In this document: in pieces, positions 47,181 to 57,312 of the stretch
Layout: each line of letters starts with the position of its first letter
Position numbering within the stretch: the stretch's first letter is position 1
Origin: Streptomyces sp. AC555_RSS877
Lineage (GTDB): Bacteria > Actinomycetota > Actinomycetes > Streptomycetales > Streptomycetaceae
Direction of reading: 5' to 3'
NCBI RefSeq assembly: GCF_019049245.1
Contig: NZ_JAGMUK010000007.1
Coordinates: forward strand, 1 to 64,000
Length of the DNA stretch: 64,000 bases
The notes under the pieces: model-generated
Databases searched by the model: none
What the model was told of the DNA's origin: nothing
What the model saw: only the letters and a program-made list of their open reading frames with translations
Made by a program: the position numbers and the translations under genes

Positions 47181-48499
47181 CGGTCGACGCCTCCCATCAC
47201 GGGGTCGATGGACGCGACGGCGACGATGACGTCGGCGACCTGGCCGCCCTCGCACATCGCCGCCATTGCCTGAAGGTTGGTGAAGGACGGGTCCCGGAAG
47301 TGGACCCGGTAGGGGCGGGTGCCTCCGTCGGAGACGGCGTGCACCCCGAGTTCGCCCTTGGGCGACTCGACGGCCACGTAGGCCTGTCCCGGCGGGACCC
47401 GGAAGCCCTCGGTGACCAGCTTGAAGTGGTGGATCAGCGCCTCCATGGAGGTGCCCATGATCTTCTTGATGTGGTCGAGGGAGTTGCCGAGCCCGTCCGG
47501 CCCCAGGGCGAGCTGGGCGGGCCAGGCGATCTTCTTGTCGGCGACCATGACCGGGCCGGGCTGCAGCCGGTCCAGGCACTGTTCGACGATCCGCAGGGAC
47601 TGGCGCATCTCCTCCAGCCGGATCAGGAAGCGGCCGTAGGAGTCGCAGGTGTCGGCGGTGGGGATGTCGAAGTCGAACGTCTCGTATCCGCAGTACGGCT
47701 GCGCCTTGCGCAGGTCGTGCGGCAGGCCTGTGGAGCGCAGGATCGGGCCGGTGGCGCCGAGGGCCATGCAGCCGGCCAGGTCGAGATAGCCGACGTCCTG
47801 CATACGGGCCTTGAAGATGGGGTTCCCGGTGGCGAGCTTGTCGTACTCCGGGAGGTTCTTCTTCATCTTCTTCACGAACTCGCGGATGTGGTCCACCGCG
47901 CCGGGCGGCAGGTCCTGGGCGAGTCCGCCGGGGCGGATGTACGCGTGGTTCATCCGGAGGCCCGTGATGAGCTCGTAGATGTCGAGAATCATTTCACGAT
48001 CACGGAATCCGTAGATCATGATCGTGGTGGCGCCGAGTTCCATGCCGCCGGTGGCGATGCACACCAGGTGCGAGGACAGCCGGTTCAGCTCCATCAGGAG
48101 CACCCGGATGAGGGTGGCGCGGTCGGTGATCTGGTCGTCGATGCCGAGGAGCTTCTCGACGGCGAGACAGTAGGCGGTCTCGTTGAAGAAGCTCGTCAGG
48201 TAATCCATGCGCGTCACGAACGTGGTGCCCTGCGTCCACGTGCGGAACTCGGTGTTCTTCTCGATGCCGGTGTGGAGGTAGCCGATGCCGCAGCGGGCCT
48301 CGGTGACCGTCTCGCCGTCGATCTCCAGGATGAGGCGGAGCACGCCGTGCGTGGAGGGGTGCTGGGGGCCCATGTTGACGATGATGCGCTCGTCGTCGGC
48401 GCGGGCCGCGGACTGGACGACCTCGTCCCAGTCGCCACCGGTGACCGTATAGACGGTGCCCTCGGTGGTCTCCCGAGGGGAGGCATGCGAAGTGCTCAC
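47177..48499 (-). CDS. nuoD: NADH-quinone oxidoreductase subunit D
   Basis: A 440-residue subunit that lines the quinone site, related to NiFe-hydrogenase large subunits. The quinone-contacting segment is [15 protein letters not shown]; further marks are [23 protein letters not shown] and the C-terminal VDR. The GTG start (before [13 protein letters not shown]) overlaps the nuoC stop by four bases. Confidence 0.95.
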   Translation of the reverse strand: MSTSHASPRETTEGTVYTVTGGDWDEVVQSAARADDERIIVNMGPQHPSTHGVLRLILEIDGETVTEARCGIGYLHTGIEKNTEFRTWTQGTTFVTRMDYLTSFFNETAYCLAVEKLLGIDDQITDRATLIRVLLMELNRLSSHLVCIATGGMELGATTIMIYGFRDREMILDIYELITGLRMNHAYIRPGGLAQDLPPGAVDHIREFVKKMKKNLPEYDKLATGNPIFKARMQDVGYLDLAGCMALGATGPILRSTGLPHDLRKAQPYCGYETFDFDIPTADTCDSYGRFLIRLEEMRQSLRIVEQCLDRLQPGPVMVADKKIAWPAQLALGPDGLGNSLDHIKKIMGTSMEALIHHFKLVTEGFRVPPGQAYVAVESPKGELGVHAVSDGGTRPYRVHFRDPSFTNLQAMAAMCEGGQVADVIVAVASIDPVMGGVDR

Positions 48500-49247
48500 G
48501 AGTACGACCTCCGCTGGTCCGGAGCCGGGATCTGGGCGCCCTTGTACTCGACGGGGATGCCGCCGAGGGGATAGTCCTTGCGCTGCGGGTGGCCCTGCCA
48601 GTCGTCCGGCATCATGATCCGCGTCAGGGCCGGGTGACCGTCGAAGACGATGCCGAAGAAGTCGTAGGTCTCGCGCTCGTGCCAGTCGTTGGTCGGATAG
48701 ACGGCGACCAGTGACGGGATGTGCCGGTCGGTGTCCGGAGCGCTGACTTCGAGGCGGATCAGCCGGTTGTGGGTGATCGAGCGCAGGTGGTAGACGGCAT
48801 GCAGCTCGCGGCCCTTGTCGTGCGGGTAGTGGACCCCGCTCACGCCGGTGCACAGTTCGAAGCGCAGGGCCGGGTCGTCGCGCAGGGTGCGGGCGACGCG
48901 CAGCAGGTGCTCGCGTTCGATGTGGAAGGTGAGTTCGCCGCGGTCGACGACCGTCTTCTCGATCGCGTTGCCGGGCAGCAGACCCTGTTCCTCCAGGGCG
49001 CCCTCCAGTTCGTCGGCGATCTCGTCGAACCAGCCGCCGTAGGGGCGGGCGGCCGGGCCCGGGAGCCGGACCGAGCGGACCAGGCCGCCGTAGCCGGAGG
49101 TGTCGCCGCCGTTGTTGGCGCCGAACATGCCGCGCTGGACGCGGATCTCCTCGCCGCCCTCGCCACGCATGCCGGGGAGGTTGGAGGCGCCGAGGTCCTT
49201 TTCGGGGTTCACCCCGTTCGACGCCCCGTTGGTGCCGTTCGCGTCGC

Positions 49248-49251
<4 letters not shown>
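48496..49251 (-). CDS. nuoC: NADH-quinone oxidoreductase subunit C
   Basis: A 251-residue 30-kDa-type subunit. The signature is HEREVYDFFG-like: here [20 protein letters not shown], followed by [21 protein letters not shown]. The first 60 residues are a poorly conserved extension. It overlaps nuoB by four bases. Confidence 0.95.
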
Positions 49252-49802
<551 letters not shown>

Positions 49803-49815
49803 GTCTAAAGGCCCC

Positions 49816-50175
49816 TCAGTCCCATTCCAGGCCGCCGCGCCGCCATACGTACGCGTACGCGACAAAGACGGTGAGCACGAAGAGCAGCATCTCCACGAGC
49901 CCGAAAACACCCAGGGCGTCGAAGGTGACGGCCCAGGGGTAGAGGAAGACGATCTCGATGTCGAAGACGATGAAGAGCATCGCCGTCAGGTAGTACTTGA
50001 TGGGGAAGCGCCCGCCGCCGGCCGGCGTGGGGGTCGGCTCGATTCCGCACTCGTAGGCCTCGAGCTTGGCGCGGTTGTACCGCTTCGGACCGATCAGCGT
50101 GGCCATGACCACGGAGAAGATCGCAAAGCCTGCCCCGAGGGCTCCCAGTACGAGGATGGGCGCATACGCGTTCAC
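49816..50175 (-). CDS. nuoA: NADH-quinone oxidoreductase subunit A
   Basis: A 119-residue subunit with three helices. The conserved loop [21 protein letters not shown] lies between helices 1 and 2, and [12 protein letters not shown] carries the acidic membrane residues. It is the first gene of the operon. Its promoter region has a Rex-like operator at 50283. Confidence 0.95.
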   Translation of the reverse strand: MNAYAPILVLGALGAGFAIFSVVMATLIGPKRYNRAKLEAYECGIEPTPTPAGGGRFPIKYYLTAMLFIVFDIEIVFLYPWAVTFDALGVFGLVEMLLFVLTVFVAYAYVWRRGGLEWD

Positions 50176-50282
50176 CGCTCCTCGCTCCTCTCAGTCGGCA
50201 CTGACTGCTGGCGATGGCACATCGGGCTCACTGCGCCCCACATGCCCCACGGGCCTCGCCGATCCCGGCGAAGATCGCGAAC

Positions 50283-50300
50283 ATGTGAAGCAGGTCACAA
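50283..50300. promoter_or_regulatory. Rex operator of the nuo operon
   Basis: ATGTGAAGCAGGTCACAA agrees with the Streptomyces Rex consensus TTGTGAA-N4-TTCACAA at 12 of 14 defined positions. Rex is an NADH/NAD+ sensor known to control nuo in Streptomyces. The site starts about 10 bases after the predicted start of transcription, a position suited to blocking elongation or initiation. Confidence 0.75.
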
Positions 50301-50315
50301 GCCCAACTGCCTCGC

Positions 50316-50345
50316 ATCCTATGCCTGCCGCTCTGTGATCTGCGA
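50316..50345 (-). promoter_or_regulatory. candidate nuo promoter
   Basis: On the minus strand TAGGAT (50321-50316) fits a -10. The -35 is weak (TCGCAG or GTCGCA with an 18-19 base spacer). Transcription would start near 50309 and give a leader of about 130 bases. Confidence 0.45.
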
Positions 50346-50357
50346 CACGGGGTATTG

Positions 50358-50370
50358 CACAAGCTTTGTG
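50358..50370. promoter_or_regulatory. CACAA-N3-TTGTG dyad upstream of the nuo promoter
   Basis: A perfect 13-base dyad with the half-sites in the opposite order to a Rex site, centred about 55 bases upstream of the predicted nuo start. It could bind an activator or a second repressor. Confidence 0.4.
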
Positions 50371-50379
50371 ATCTCCACC

Positions 50380-50863
50380 ACCTGATGAAGGATCATGAAG
50401 TCAGATGGGTGTCGATCTTCGTACGAGAAGCGTCCGAGTGATCACGAGAGGTGACATTTCCGCTCGTCGGCGCAGGTCGAAAGGTGAGTCTCCATATCAA
50501 GAGACTTCCCTTGCATGCAAATTGGTGCTGGACCATGCACCTTGATAGAGGGCCGCGTTCACACATCAGAGGGAGTCGCGCTGCGCGATGTGGACACGTG
50601 CACACATTCACGAGCCCGGGCCGACGGATTCCGCACACCGGACGCACCCACCCCCGTAACCGTTGCGTGACCTCCACCACATCCATGAGAAGCATCTGAG
50701 AAGCGGGGTTGGCCACCTGCCTCAACCAGTGGTAGGTGGCGGGCAATTCGGACGTAACAGCGAAAGAGCGTGATCACGGGCCTGGTAGCCGGTGCCCGCA
50801 ATGTCCGTTACGGCGTCAATAAAGAAACACGTGGCAGGTGTTCGGGGGTCCGATTGAACAACT
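50380..50863. other. non-coding stretch between nuo and the NlpC/P60 gene
   Basis: Nearly 500 bases with lower GC than average and no frame with Streptomyces codon use. It contains a GCCACCT/AGGTGGC stem near 50712-50738 and several short dyads, but no known riboswitch. It must hold the promoter and leader of the hydrolase gene. Confidence 0.4.
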
Positions 50864-50920
50864 GTGGCGCACCACACGTTTCTTGAAGGTATGGAGGAGC
50901 CCCTGATACCGGTTGTTCTC

Positions 50921-51730
50921 ATGTCCCACACCGCTCACATACGCAGCCACCGGAAACCCCGCCGCAGCGCGTCGAAAATCGCGATGCGGGCCGGAGTTGC
51001 CGGTGGCGTTCTCAGCACCCTGGCAGTGGCCGGGGCGTCAGGTTCGGCGAACGCTGCCGAACCCGTGACGCAGACGCTCGAACTGCCCACCCTGACGGCC
51101 GACCTGGCCGCGCAGGTCGCCGAGTCCGCCGACGCCACGCAGCAGGCGGCGGCGAACTACCAGCTGCAGGCCGAGCGTGACGCAGCCGCCGCAAAGGCCG
51201 CGAAGCAGGCCAAGGCGGACCTCGCGGAGGCGAAGCAGAAGGCCGAGGCCAGGAAGAAGGCCGCCGAGGAGGCCGCTCGCAAGGCCGCTGCCGAGCGCGC
51301 GTCCCGCACCACCGAGCGGGCCACCCTGTCCGCCTCGGCGAGCGCAGACACGTCCACCAGCACGTCCACGGCCACCGGTTCGGCCGCCGCGGTCATCGCC
51401 TTCGTCAAGGCGCAGGTCGGCGACGCCTACGTCTCCGGCGGCACCGGCCCCAACTCGTGGGACTGCTCCGGCCTCGTCCAGGCCGCCTTCAACCAGATCG
51501 GCGTCAGCCTGCCGCGTGTCTCGCAGGACCAGTCGACCGCCGGCACCCAGGTCTCGCTCGACAACCTGCAGCCGGGCGACATCCTGTACTGGGGCAGCGC
51601 GGGCAGCGCGTACCACGTGGCGGTGTACGTCGGCGACGGCATGTTCGTCGGCGCGCAGAACCCGTCCACGGGCGTCGCCGAGAAGCCGATGTCCTACGAC
51701 CCGCCCACCGGAGCGGTGCGGGTGCTCTGA
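50921..51730 (+). CDS. secreted NlpC/P60 peptidoglycan endopeptidase
   Basis: A 269-residue secreted hydrolase. A long signal peptide (residues 1-46, GVAGGVLSTLAVAGASG, cleavage near ANA-AEP) is followed by an Ala/Lys/Glu-rich coiled coil (75-130), a Ser/Thr linker and the NlpC/P60 domain (155-269). The catalytic Cys182 is in WDCSGLVQ and His232 in YHVAVYVGDG. It would cut peptide stems of the wall. The ATG at 50921 lacks a close ribosome site (GGAGGAG is 21 bases away); an in-frame ATG at 50891 and GTG at 50864 are alternatives. Confidence 0.88.
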   Translation: MSHTAHIRSHRKPRRSASKIAMRAGVAGGVLSTLAVAGASGSANAAEPVTQTLELPTLTADLAAQVAESADATQQAAANYQLQAERDAAAAKAAKQAKADLAEAKQKAEARKKAAEEAARKAAAERASRTTERATLSASASADTSTSTSTATGSAAAVIAFVKAQVGDAYVSGGTGPNSWDCSGLVQAAFNQIGVSLPRVSQDQSTAGTQVSLDNLQPGDILYWGSAGSAYHVAVYVGDGMFVGAQNPSTGVAEKPMSYDPPTGAVRVL

Positions 51731-51743
51731 CGCACAACCGTAC

Positions 51744-51790
51744 GGAAGGGACCGCAGCCGCTCGGGGGCAGCGGTCCCTTCCGGGTTTGT
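51744..51790 (+). terminator. terminator of the NlpC/P60 gene
   Basis: A perfect 12-base stem (51744-51755 with 51771-51782), 15-base loop, followed by GGGTTTGTT. Confidence 0.8.
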
Positions 51791-51973
51791 TCCGGGTTCT
51801 CCGGGGGCCGGTACGGCTTCCGTCCGCGAGCGTGGCCGGTCTGGCCGGTCTGGGTCTGGGGACGCCGTGTGTGTTCTGTTGTCATGTGTGACGGAGGGTA
51901 GGGAGGAGTTCCGGAAGCGGAACCCCTGATTCCCTGCCGCCCACAACCTCCGCACACGACAGGAGAACCAGTC

Positions 51974-52600
51974 ATGCCGAGCGTTTTCGTCCAGGGGAAG
52001 CCCGTCGACTCGTATCCCCCGCTCTCCCCCGAGGCCCGGCGCGGGTCGGTCCGGCGTATCACCGAGGTGGGTGAGGAGGTTCTGCACAAGCCGTGCCGGG
52101 ACGTGACCGAGTTCGGTCCCGACCTCGCCGCGCTCATCGACGACATGTTCCTGACGATGTACGTGGCCGACGGCGCGGGACTGGCCGCGAACCAGGTCGG
52201 CGTCGGGCTGAGGCTGTTCGTCTACGACTGCCCGGACGACGACGGTGTCCGGCATGTCGGGCACATCGTCAACCCCGTGCTGGAACCCCTCGACCCGGCC
52301 GGGCGACGGCTGCTCGACGAGAACGAGGGCTGCCTGTCGGTGCCCGGCGCCGTGATGGACGTGCCCCGTCCGGACCTGGCCGTCGTGTGCGGGCTCGACA
52401 AGGACGGCGAGCCGCTCGTCATCGAGGGCACGGGGTACTTCGCCCGCTGTCTGGCCCACGAGACCGACCATGTGAACGGGCACGTGTATCTCGACCGGCT
52501 CTCCAAGCGGGAGCGGAAGGACGCGCTGCGGCAGGTGGCGGACCGGCGCGACGAGGTCTTCGCCCGCCGGGCCGCCAACATCGAGGCTCTCAGCGGGTAG
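51974..52600 (+). CDS. def: peptide deformylase
   Basis: A 208-residue metalloenzyme that removes the formyl group from new proteins. Motif 1 is [10 protein letters not shown], motif 2 EGCLSVPG with metal ligand Cys120, and motif 3 HETDH with His162, Glu163 and His166 (most deformylases have HEFDH or HEYDH). The C-terminal helix is charged. CAGGAGAA lies ahead of the ATG. Streptomyces has several def copies; this one is monocistronic. Confidence 0.92.
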   Translation: MPSVFVQGKPVDSYPPLSPEARRGSVRRITEVGEEVLHKPCRDVTEFGPDLAALIDDMFLTMYVADGAGLAANQVGVGLRLFVYDCPDDDGVRHVGHIVNPVLEPLDPAGRRLLDENEGCLSVPGAVMDVPRPDLAVVCGLDKDGEPLVIEGTGYFARCLAHETDHVNGHVYLDRLSKRERKDALRQVADRRDEVFARRAANIEALSG

Positions 52601-52624
52601 TCGCGCCCCGCCTCAGCGCTCTGC

Positions 52625-53914
52625 TCACGCCTTCGGCGCCACCTTGCTCAGCCCGTTGATGATGCGGTCCATCGCGTCGCCGCCCGTCGGGTCCGTGAGG
52701 TTCGCGAGCATCTTCAGCGTGAACTTCATCAGCAGGGGGTGCGACAGCCCGCGCTGGGTCGCGATCTTCATGACCTTCGGGTTGCCGATGAGCTTCACGA
52801 AGGCGCGGCCCAGCGTGTAGTAGCCGCCGTAGGTGTCCTTGAGGACACGGGGGTAGCGCTGGAGGGCAAGTTCGCGCCCCGCGGGGGTCGAGCGGGCGTG
52901 GGCCTGGACGATGACGTCGGCGGCGATCTGGCCGGACTCCATGGCGTAGGCGATGCCCTCGCCGTTGAAGGGGTTGACCAGGCCGCCGGCGTCGCCGACC
53001 AGGAGCAGGCCCTTGGTGTAGTGCGGTTGGCGGTTGAAGGCCATGGGGAGTGCCGCACCGCGGATGGGGCCGGTCATGTTGTCCGGCGTGTAGCCCCAGT
53101 CCTCCGGCATCGACGCGCACCAGGCCTTCAGGACCTCACGCCAGTCGAGTTCCTTGAAGGAGTCCGAGGTGTTGAGCACACCCAGGCCGACATTCGAGGT
53201 GCCGTCGCCCATGCCGAAGATCCAGCCGTAGCCGGGCAGTAGCCGGTCCTCGGCCCCGCGCCGGTCCCACAGTTCCAGCCAGGACTCCAGGTAGTCGTCC
53301 TCGTGGCGCGGCGAGGTGAAGTACGTACGGACCGCGACGCCCATCGGTCGGTCCTCGCGGCGGTGCAGGCCCATCGCCAGCGAGAGCCGGGTCGAGTTGC
53401 CGTCGGCGGCGACGACGAGCGGCGCGTGGAAGGTGACCTCGCGCTTCTCCCCGGTGTCACCGAGCTTGGCGTGCACGCCGGTGATGCGGCCGGTGCGGTC
53501 GTCGAGGATCGGCGCGCCCACGTTGCAGCGCTCGTACAGCCGCGCGCCCGCCTTCTGCGCCTGGCGCGCGAGCTGCTCGTCGAAGTCGTCGCGCTTGCGG
53601 ACGAGGCCGTAGTCCGGGAAGGACGCGAGATCCGGCCAGTCGAGCTGGAGACGGACGCCGCCGCCGATGATGCGCAGGCCCTTGTTGCGCAGCCAGCCGG
53701 CCTCCTCCGAGATGTCGATGCCCATGGCGACGAGCTGCTTGGTGGCGCGCGGGGTGAGTCCGTCGCCGCAGACCTTCTCGCGCGGGAACTCGGTCTTCTC
53801 CAGCAGGAGTACGTCGAGTCCGGCCTTGGCGAGGTGGTAGGCGGTGGTGGAGCCGGCTGGCCCCGCGCCGACGACGATCACATCGGCGGTGTTTTCGGAG
53901 AGGGGCTCGGTCAC
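52625..53914 (-). CDS. menJ: geranylgeranyl reductase-family flavoprotein (MenJ-like)
   Basis: A 429-residue FAD enzyme. The dinucleotide fold is VVGAGPAGSTTAYHLAKAGL; then KVCGDGLTPRATKQL, PLVVAADGNSTRLS and LLVGDAGGLVNPFNGEGIAYA are hallmarks of the family. In mycobacteria the relative MenJ reduces one double bond of the menaquinone tail. With the quinone genes nearby that is the likely role here (inference); the symbol is by homology. It is convergent with def (24-base gap). Confidence 0.82.
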   Translation of the reverse strand: MTEPLSENTADVIVVGAGPAGSTTAYHLAKAGLDVLLLEKTEFPREKVCGDGLTPRATKQLVAMGIDISEEAGWLRNKGLRIIGGGVRLQLDWPDLASFPDYGLVRKRDDFDEQLARQAQKAGARLYERCNVGAPILDDRTGRITGVHAKLGDTGEKREVTFHAPLVVAADGNSTRLSLAMGLHRREDRPMGVAVRTYFTSPRHEDDYLESWLELWDRRGAEDRLLPGYGWIFGMGDGTSNVGLGVLNTSDSFKELDWREVLKAWCASMPEDWGYTPDNMTGPIRGAALPMAFNRQPHYTKGLLLVGDAGGLVNPFNGEGIAYAMESGQIAADVIVQAHARSTPAGRELALQRYPRVLKDTYGGYYTLGRAFVKLIGNPKVMKIATQRGLSHPLLMKFTLKMLANLTDPTGGDAMDRIINGLSKVAPKA

Positions 53915-54011
53915 GGCGGGATCTCCCCAAGTTCGGAATCTGCGTGCCGACGGGCACTGGACATGGGCAGTCTATTCAGCAGAATTGATCACCCGGCTGA
54001 AGGGCTGCCCA

Positions 54012-54563
54012 GTGAACCGAGCTCTGCCCGTAGTACGGCTGCGTGTCCCCACCGACGAGGACGCCGTCGCCTGGCACCGGACCTTCGCCCACCCGGACGT
54101 CATGGAGTTCCAGGGCGGCAAAGCGGCGGAGCTGTCCGTCTACGAAGAGCTCACCGCCCGCCAGCGCCGGCACGACGCCGAGCGCGGGTACTGCCTGTGG
54201 ACCATGCTCGACGAGTCCGGGCTGGTCATCGGCTTCACGGGCGCCCAGCCGTGGGAGCGGACCTGGGGGCCTACGGGCGAGATCGAGATCGGCTGGCGGC
54301 TCGGGCGCGAGCAGTGGGGCCGGGGTTACGCCACCGCGGCCGCGCGCATCACGCTGGAACGGCTGCGGGCGGCGGGCGTGCCGAGCGTGGTCGCCATGGT
54401 CGACGCACGCAACACCCGGTCCGTCGCGGTCACCCGGCGGCTGGGCATGCGCCTCGCCGAGGTCTTCCGGACACCGACGTCGGAGCGGGAAGGGCACTGC
54501 TACCGGCTCGACCTGGAGACAGCCGGAGAACAGCCGGAGCCAAGCGGAGACGAGCAGAGATAA
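54012..54563 (+). CDS. GNAT-family N-acetyltransferase
   Basis: A 183-residue RimJ/RimL-type acetyltransferase. The fold starts at LRVPTDEDAVAWHRTFAHPDVM; the acetyl-CoA loop is GWRLGREQWGRGYATAAARI, and the last strands are VAMVDARNTRSVAVTRRLGM. The GTG at 54012 has GAAGGG upstream. The substrate (a protein N-terminus or small amine) cannot be read from sequence. Confidence 0.85.
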   Translation: MNRALPVVRLRVPTDEDAVAWHRTFAHPDVMEFQGGKAAELSVYEELTARQRRHDAERGYCLWTMLDESGLVIGFTGAQPWERTWGPTGEIEIGWRLGREQWGRGYATAAARITLERLRAAGVPSVVAMVDARNTRSVAVTRRLGMRLAEVFRTPTSEREGHCYRLDLETAGEQPEPSGDEQR

Positions 54564-54655
54564 CCGACAGTAATCGACTGTCACAGAAAGACACTTGACG
54601 CTTCCGGACGCTACCCGGCCGGGGTTACCCTGCCAGTACCGCTGGGGGTGACATC

Positions 54656-55009
54656 TTGCGTATACCACCCAATTCGCCCGAGGTGCGGGTGCCGAAACTG
54701 GTCGGTCTGATGGCCGTCGACGCGCGCGAGGCGGCCGAGACGGGCGGCGTACTGCTCGCCGCCCCCGACCGGCCCGACTTCCGCCGCACGGTCGTGGAGT
54801 ACGTCGTACGGCAGTACCCGCCACCCGGTGCCGCGGTGCCGCACGGTGCCGTGGTCACCGTGTGGTTCGACTTCGGCGAGGGTGAGGGCGGCGGCGGTGC
54901 GGGCGTGCACGAGCCCCGCGTACCGCGCCCGGGCGGCGGCGGTATGGAGCGCGAACTCGACGAGCCGGGAGATCCCTTCGCCGTGGCCGGGTTCGGCTCG
55001 CCCTACTGA
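54656..55009 (+). CDS. small PASTA-domain protein
   Basis: A 117-residue protein from a TTG with GGGGGTGA four bases upstream. Residues 9-75 form one PASTA domain ([39 protein letters not shown]). The Gly-rich tail is disordered. There is no signal peptide or membrane helix, unlike the PASTA kinases that bind cell wall, so its site of action is unclear. Its 3' end overlaps the 3' end of the convergent methyltransferase gene by seven bases. Confidence 0.8.
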   Translation: MRIPPNSPEVRVPKLVGLMAVDAREAAETGGVLLAAPDRPDFRRTVVEYVVRQYPPPGAAVPHGAVVTVWFDFGEGEGGGGAGVHEPRVPRPGGGGMERELDEPGDPFAVAGFGSPY

Positions 55010-55713
55010 CCGCTCGCCTTGAATCCCCGGTGCAGCGCCACGATCCCGCCGCTCAGGTTCCGCCAGGCCACCGTCGACCAGCCGGCCTTCTGCAGGCGCT
55101 CGGCCAGCGCGGGCTGGTCGGGCCAGGCGCGGATGGACTCGGCGAGGTAGACGTACGCGTCCGGGTTGGACGACACCGCGCGCGCGACCGGCGGCAGGGC
55201 ACGCATCAGGTACTCGGTGTACACGGTCCGGAAGGGCGCCCAGGTCGGGTGCGAGAACTCGCAGATCACGACCCGGCCGCCGGGCTTGGTCACCCGGTAC
55301 ATCTCGCGCAGCGCCGAGTCGGTGTCCTGCACGTTGCGCAGCCCGAAGGAGATGGTGACGGCGTCGAAGGTGTCGTCCTTGAAGGGCAGCCTCGTCGCGT
55401 CGCCCGCGGTGAACGGCAGCCAGGTGTGCTTGCGCTTGCCGACCTGGAGCATGCCGAGGGAGAAGTCGCAGGGGACGACGTACGCGCCGGTGCGGGCGAA
55501 GGGCAGCGAGGACGTGGCCGTACCGGCGGCCAGGTCGAGGACCTTCTGCGCGGGCCGGGCGTCGACGGCCTTGGCGACCTCTCTGCGCCACACCCGGTCC
55601 TGGCCGAGCGAGAGCACGTCGTTCGTCAGGTCGTACCGTTCCGCCACGTCGTCGAACATCGAGGCGACTTCGTGCGGCTGCTTGTTCAGGGAGGCGCGGG
55701 TCACGGGGGCCAT
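55003..55713 (-). CDS. menG: demethylmenaquinone methyltransferase
   Basis: A 236-residue SAM-dependent UbiE/MenG methyltransferase that performs the last C-methylation of menaquinone. It has [20 protein letters not shown] (motif of the family), [12 protein letters not shown] for [13 protein letters not shown] and [15 protein letters not shown] prefer the ATG at 55713 ([12 protein letters not shown]); a GTG at 55704 and an ATG at 55734 are also in frame. Confidence 0.9.
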   Translation of the reverse strand: MAPVTRASLNKQPHEVASMFDDVAERYDLTNDVLSLGQDRVWRREVAKAVDARPAQKVLDLAAGTATSSLPFARTGAYVVPCDFSLGMLQVGKRKHTWLPFTAGDATRLPFKDDTFDAVTISFGLRNVQDTDSALREMYRVTKPGGRVVICEFSHPTWAPFRTVYTEYLMRALPPVARAVSSNPDAYVYLAESIRAWPDQPALAERLQKAGWSTVAWRNLSGGIVALHRGFKASGQ

Positions 55714-56171
55714 TGTTGCAGTACGTCCCCGCATGCCCGCTCAGGGGAGCAGGCGTGGTTTCCTCTTCGCCGCCACGTCCTCCACCCATCCGCACACCAG
55801 GACGAACGCCGCGATCGACGAACACGGGCCCCTCTTCGGACCCGTTGCCGCGTTTGCGGCGGCGACCGTGCACAGCGTCGGCAGGGGCGACAGCGGCGCG
55901 GTTGTCGAGGGCAGGCTCGGAATGCATTACCCGGATATTAGGGAGCCTTTATGCGTCCTAACTCGGACGTGCTTGTGAGAGAACCATGAGAAACGCGGAA
56001 CCTGTCCTTTCCCTGAGAGATTCCCGGAAAGGCTGCGTAACCGAGAGCGGAGCGAAGGAGTTGAATGCCCGGATTACCCGCCCGTCAAGCACCTTTTGAC
56101 CGCCTCTGCCCGTGAAGCGCCTGTGCGACTCGTGTCCGCCCGAAGCTCGGTGCGTGTGAGACATTTCCATT
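55714..56171. other. intergenic region between menG and the GH18 lipoprotein gene
   Basis: About 460 bases without a credible gene. It is relatively AT-rich after 55920 and must contain both divergent promoters. No clear operator was found. Confidence 0.4.
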
Positions 56172-56194
56172 CCGGAAACGCGCTTTGTTTCCGG
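56172..56194. promoter_or_regulatory. hairpin in the GH18 gene leader
   Basis: A perfect 8-base stem CCGGAAAC/GTTTCCGG with a 7-base loop, 37 bases before the start codon. It could be an operator or an RNA hairpin. Confidence 0.4.
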
Positions 56195-56231
56195 CCTGGG
56201 ACAGGACGTCACAAGAGCGGGAGCCAACTCG

Positions 56232-57260
56232 ATGCGGAGTTTCCTGAAGCCGGCGGCCGGGCTCACCTGCCTGTTTGCCCTGGCCACCGCGGGGTGCTCC
56301 GCGGGATCCGACGACACCTCCGACGCGGCGCCCGCCGCACCGGAGCAGTCGAGCGCCTCCCTTGCCGAGGAGACCGCGCCGAGCACCGCGTACGCCCCCT
56401 ACGTGAGCGCCACGACCGCGTCCGGCAACGACGCGGCGGGCTCCCCGACGACGTACAACCTGGCTTTCGTGATCTCCGGGGGCGGCGACTGCACGCCGAA
56501 GTGGAACGGGACGGAGGCCATCGCCGACTCGGCGGTGACGGACCGGATCGCGCAGCTCAAGAAGGACGGTGCCACGGTCCGCGTCTCCTTCGGCGGCGCC
56601 TCCGGCGAGGAACTGGCGGCGACCTGCGACAGCGCGTCCGAGCTGGCGGAGGCGTACGGCAAGGCGCTGGACGCGGCCGGCTCGGCCCAGGCCGACTTCG
56701 ACATCGAGGGCGACGAACTCACCGACGCCGACTCGGTCGCCCTGCGCTCCGAGGCGATCGCGGCGTTGCAGGAGGAACGCACCGGCCTCCAGGTCTCCTT
56801 CACGCTCCCGGTCATGCCCTCCGGCCTCGACGACGACAGCCTCGCCCTCCTGGAGTCGGCCAACGAGCACGACGTGCAGGTCTCCACCGTCAACCTGATG
56901 ACGATGAACTACGGCGAGTCGTACGGCGGCGACATGGACGACTACGCGCTCACCTCCGCGAGGGCCGCCCATGGCCAGCTCAAGGACGTGTTCGGGCTCG
57001 CGGACGCGGCCGCCTGGCAGGGCATGGCGCTGACGTCGATGATCGGCGTGAACGACGTGGCCAACGAGACGTTCACGCTCTCCGACGCCGCCCAGGTGCG
57101 GTCGTTCGCGGAGGAGAAGGGGATCGCGTGGGTGTCGATGTGGTCGACGTTCCGGGACCAGCGGTGCGAGGACGACAACGCCTCGCGGAACGACGCGTTG
57201 ACCGACTGCAGTGGGGTGGAGCAGAGTTCGGGAGCGTTCGCCAAGGCGTTCGCGGGCTGA
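56232..57260 (+). CDS. GH18 chitinase-like lipoprotein
   Basis: A 342-residue exported protein. The signal peptide ends at a lipobox-like TAGC (Cys22), followed by an Asp/Ala-rich linker. The GH18 barrel shows VSFGGASGEEL (strand 3 motif) and the catalytic ADFDIEG with Asp155, Asp157 and Glu159. MTMNYGESYGG is strand 6. The first Asp of the DxxDxDxE motif is not in its usual place, but the proton donor Glu is present. It would act on chitin or a related GlcNAc polymer at the cell surface. No binding module is present. Confidence 0.82.
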   Translation: MRSFLKPAAGLTCLFALATAGCSAGSDDTSDAAPAAPEQSSASLAEETAPSTAYAPYVSATTASGNDAAGSPTTYNLAFVISGGGDCTPKWNGTEAIADSAVTDRIAQLKKDGATVRVSFGGASGEELAATCDSASELAEAYGKALDAAGSAQADFDIEGDELTDADSVALRSEAIAALQEERTGLQVSFTLPVMPSGLDDDSLALLESANEHDVQVSTVNLMTMNYGESYGGDMDDYALTSARAAHGQLKDVFGLADAAAWQGMALTSMIGVNDVANETFTLSDAAQVRSFAEEKGIAWVSMWSTFRDQRCEDDNASRNDALTDCSGVEQSSGAFAKAFAG

Positions 57261-57312
57261 GGTGGCCGAGCGGAACGGAACGGACGCGGCGGCTGAGTGA
57301 CTGAGCGGGGCG

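Noticed and set aside
50176..50282. tRNA or rRNA gene near nuoA
   Set aside because: No T-loop GGTTCGA-type sequence or cloverleaf pairing is visible.
50451..50699. 82-residue open frame in the nuo-NlpC gap
   Set aside because: Codon use does not match Streptomyces genes, and there is no ribosome site or domain.
55958..56386. 142-residue minus-strand frame upstream of the GH18 gene
   Set aside because: It overlaps the start of the GH18 gene and lacks Streptomyces third-position GC bias and a ribosome site.
56232..57260. DasR-type (dre) operator near the chitinase-like gene
   Set aside because: I looked for an ACTGGTCTAGACCAGT-like site in the upstream 500 bases and saw none.
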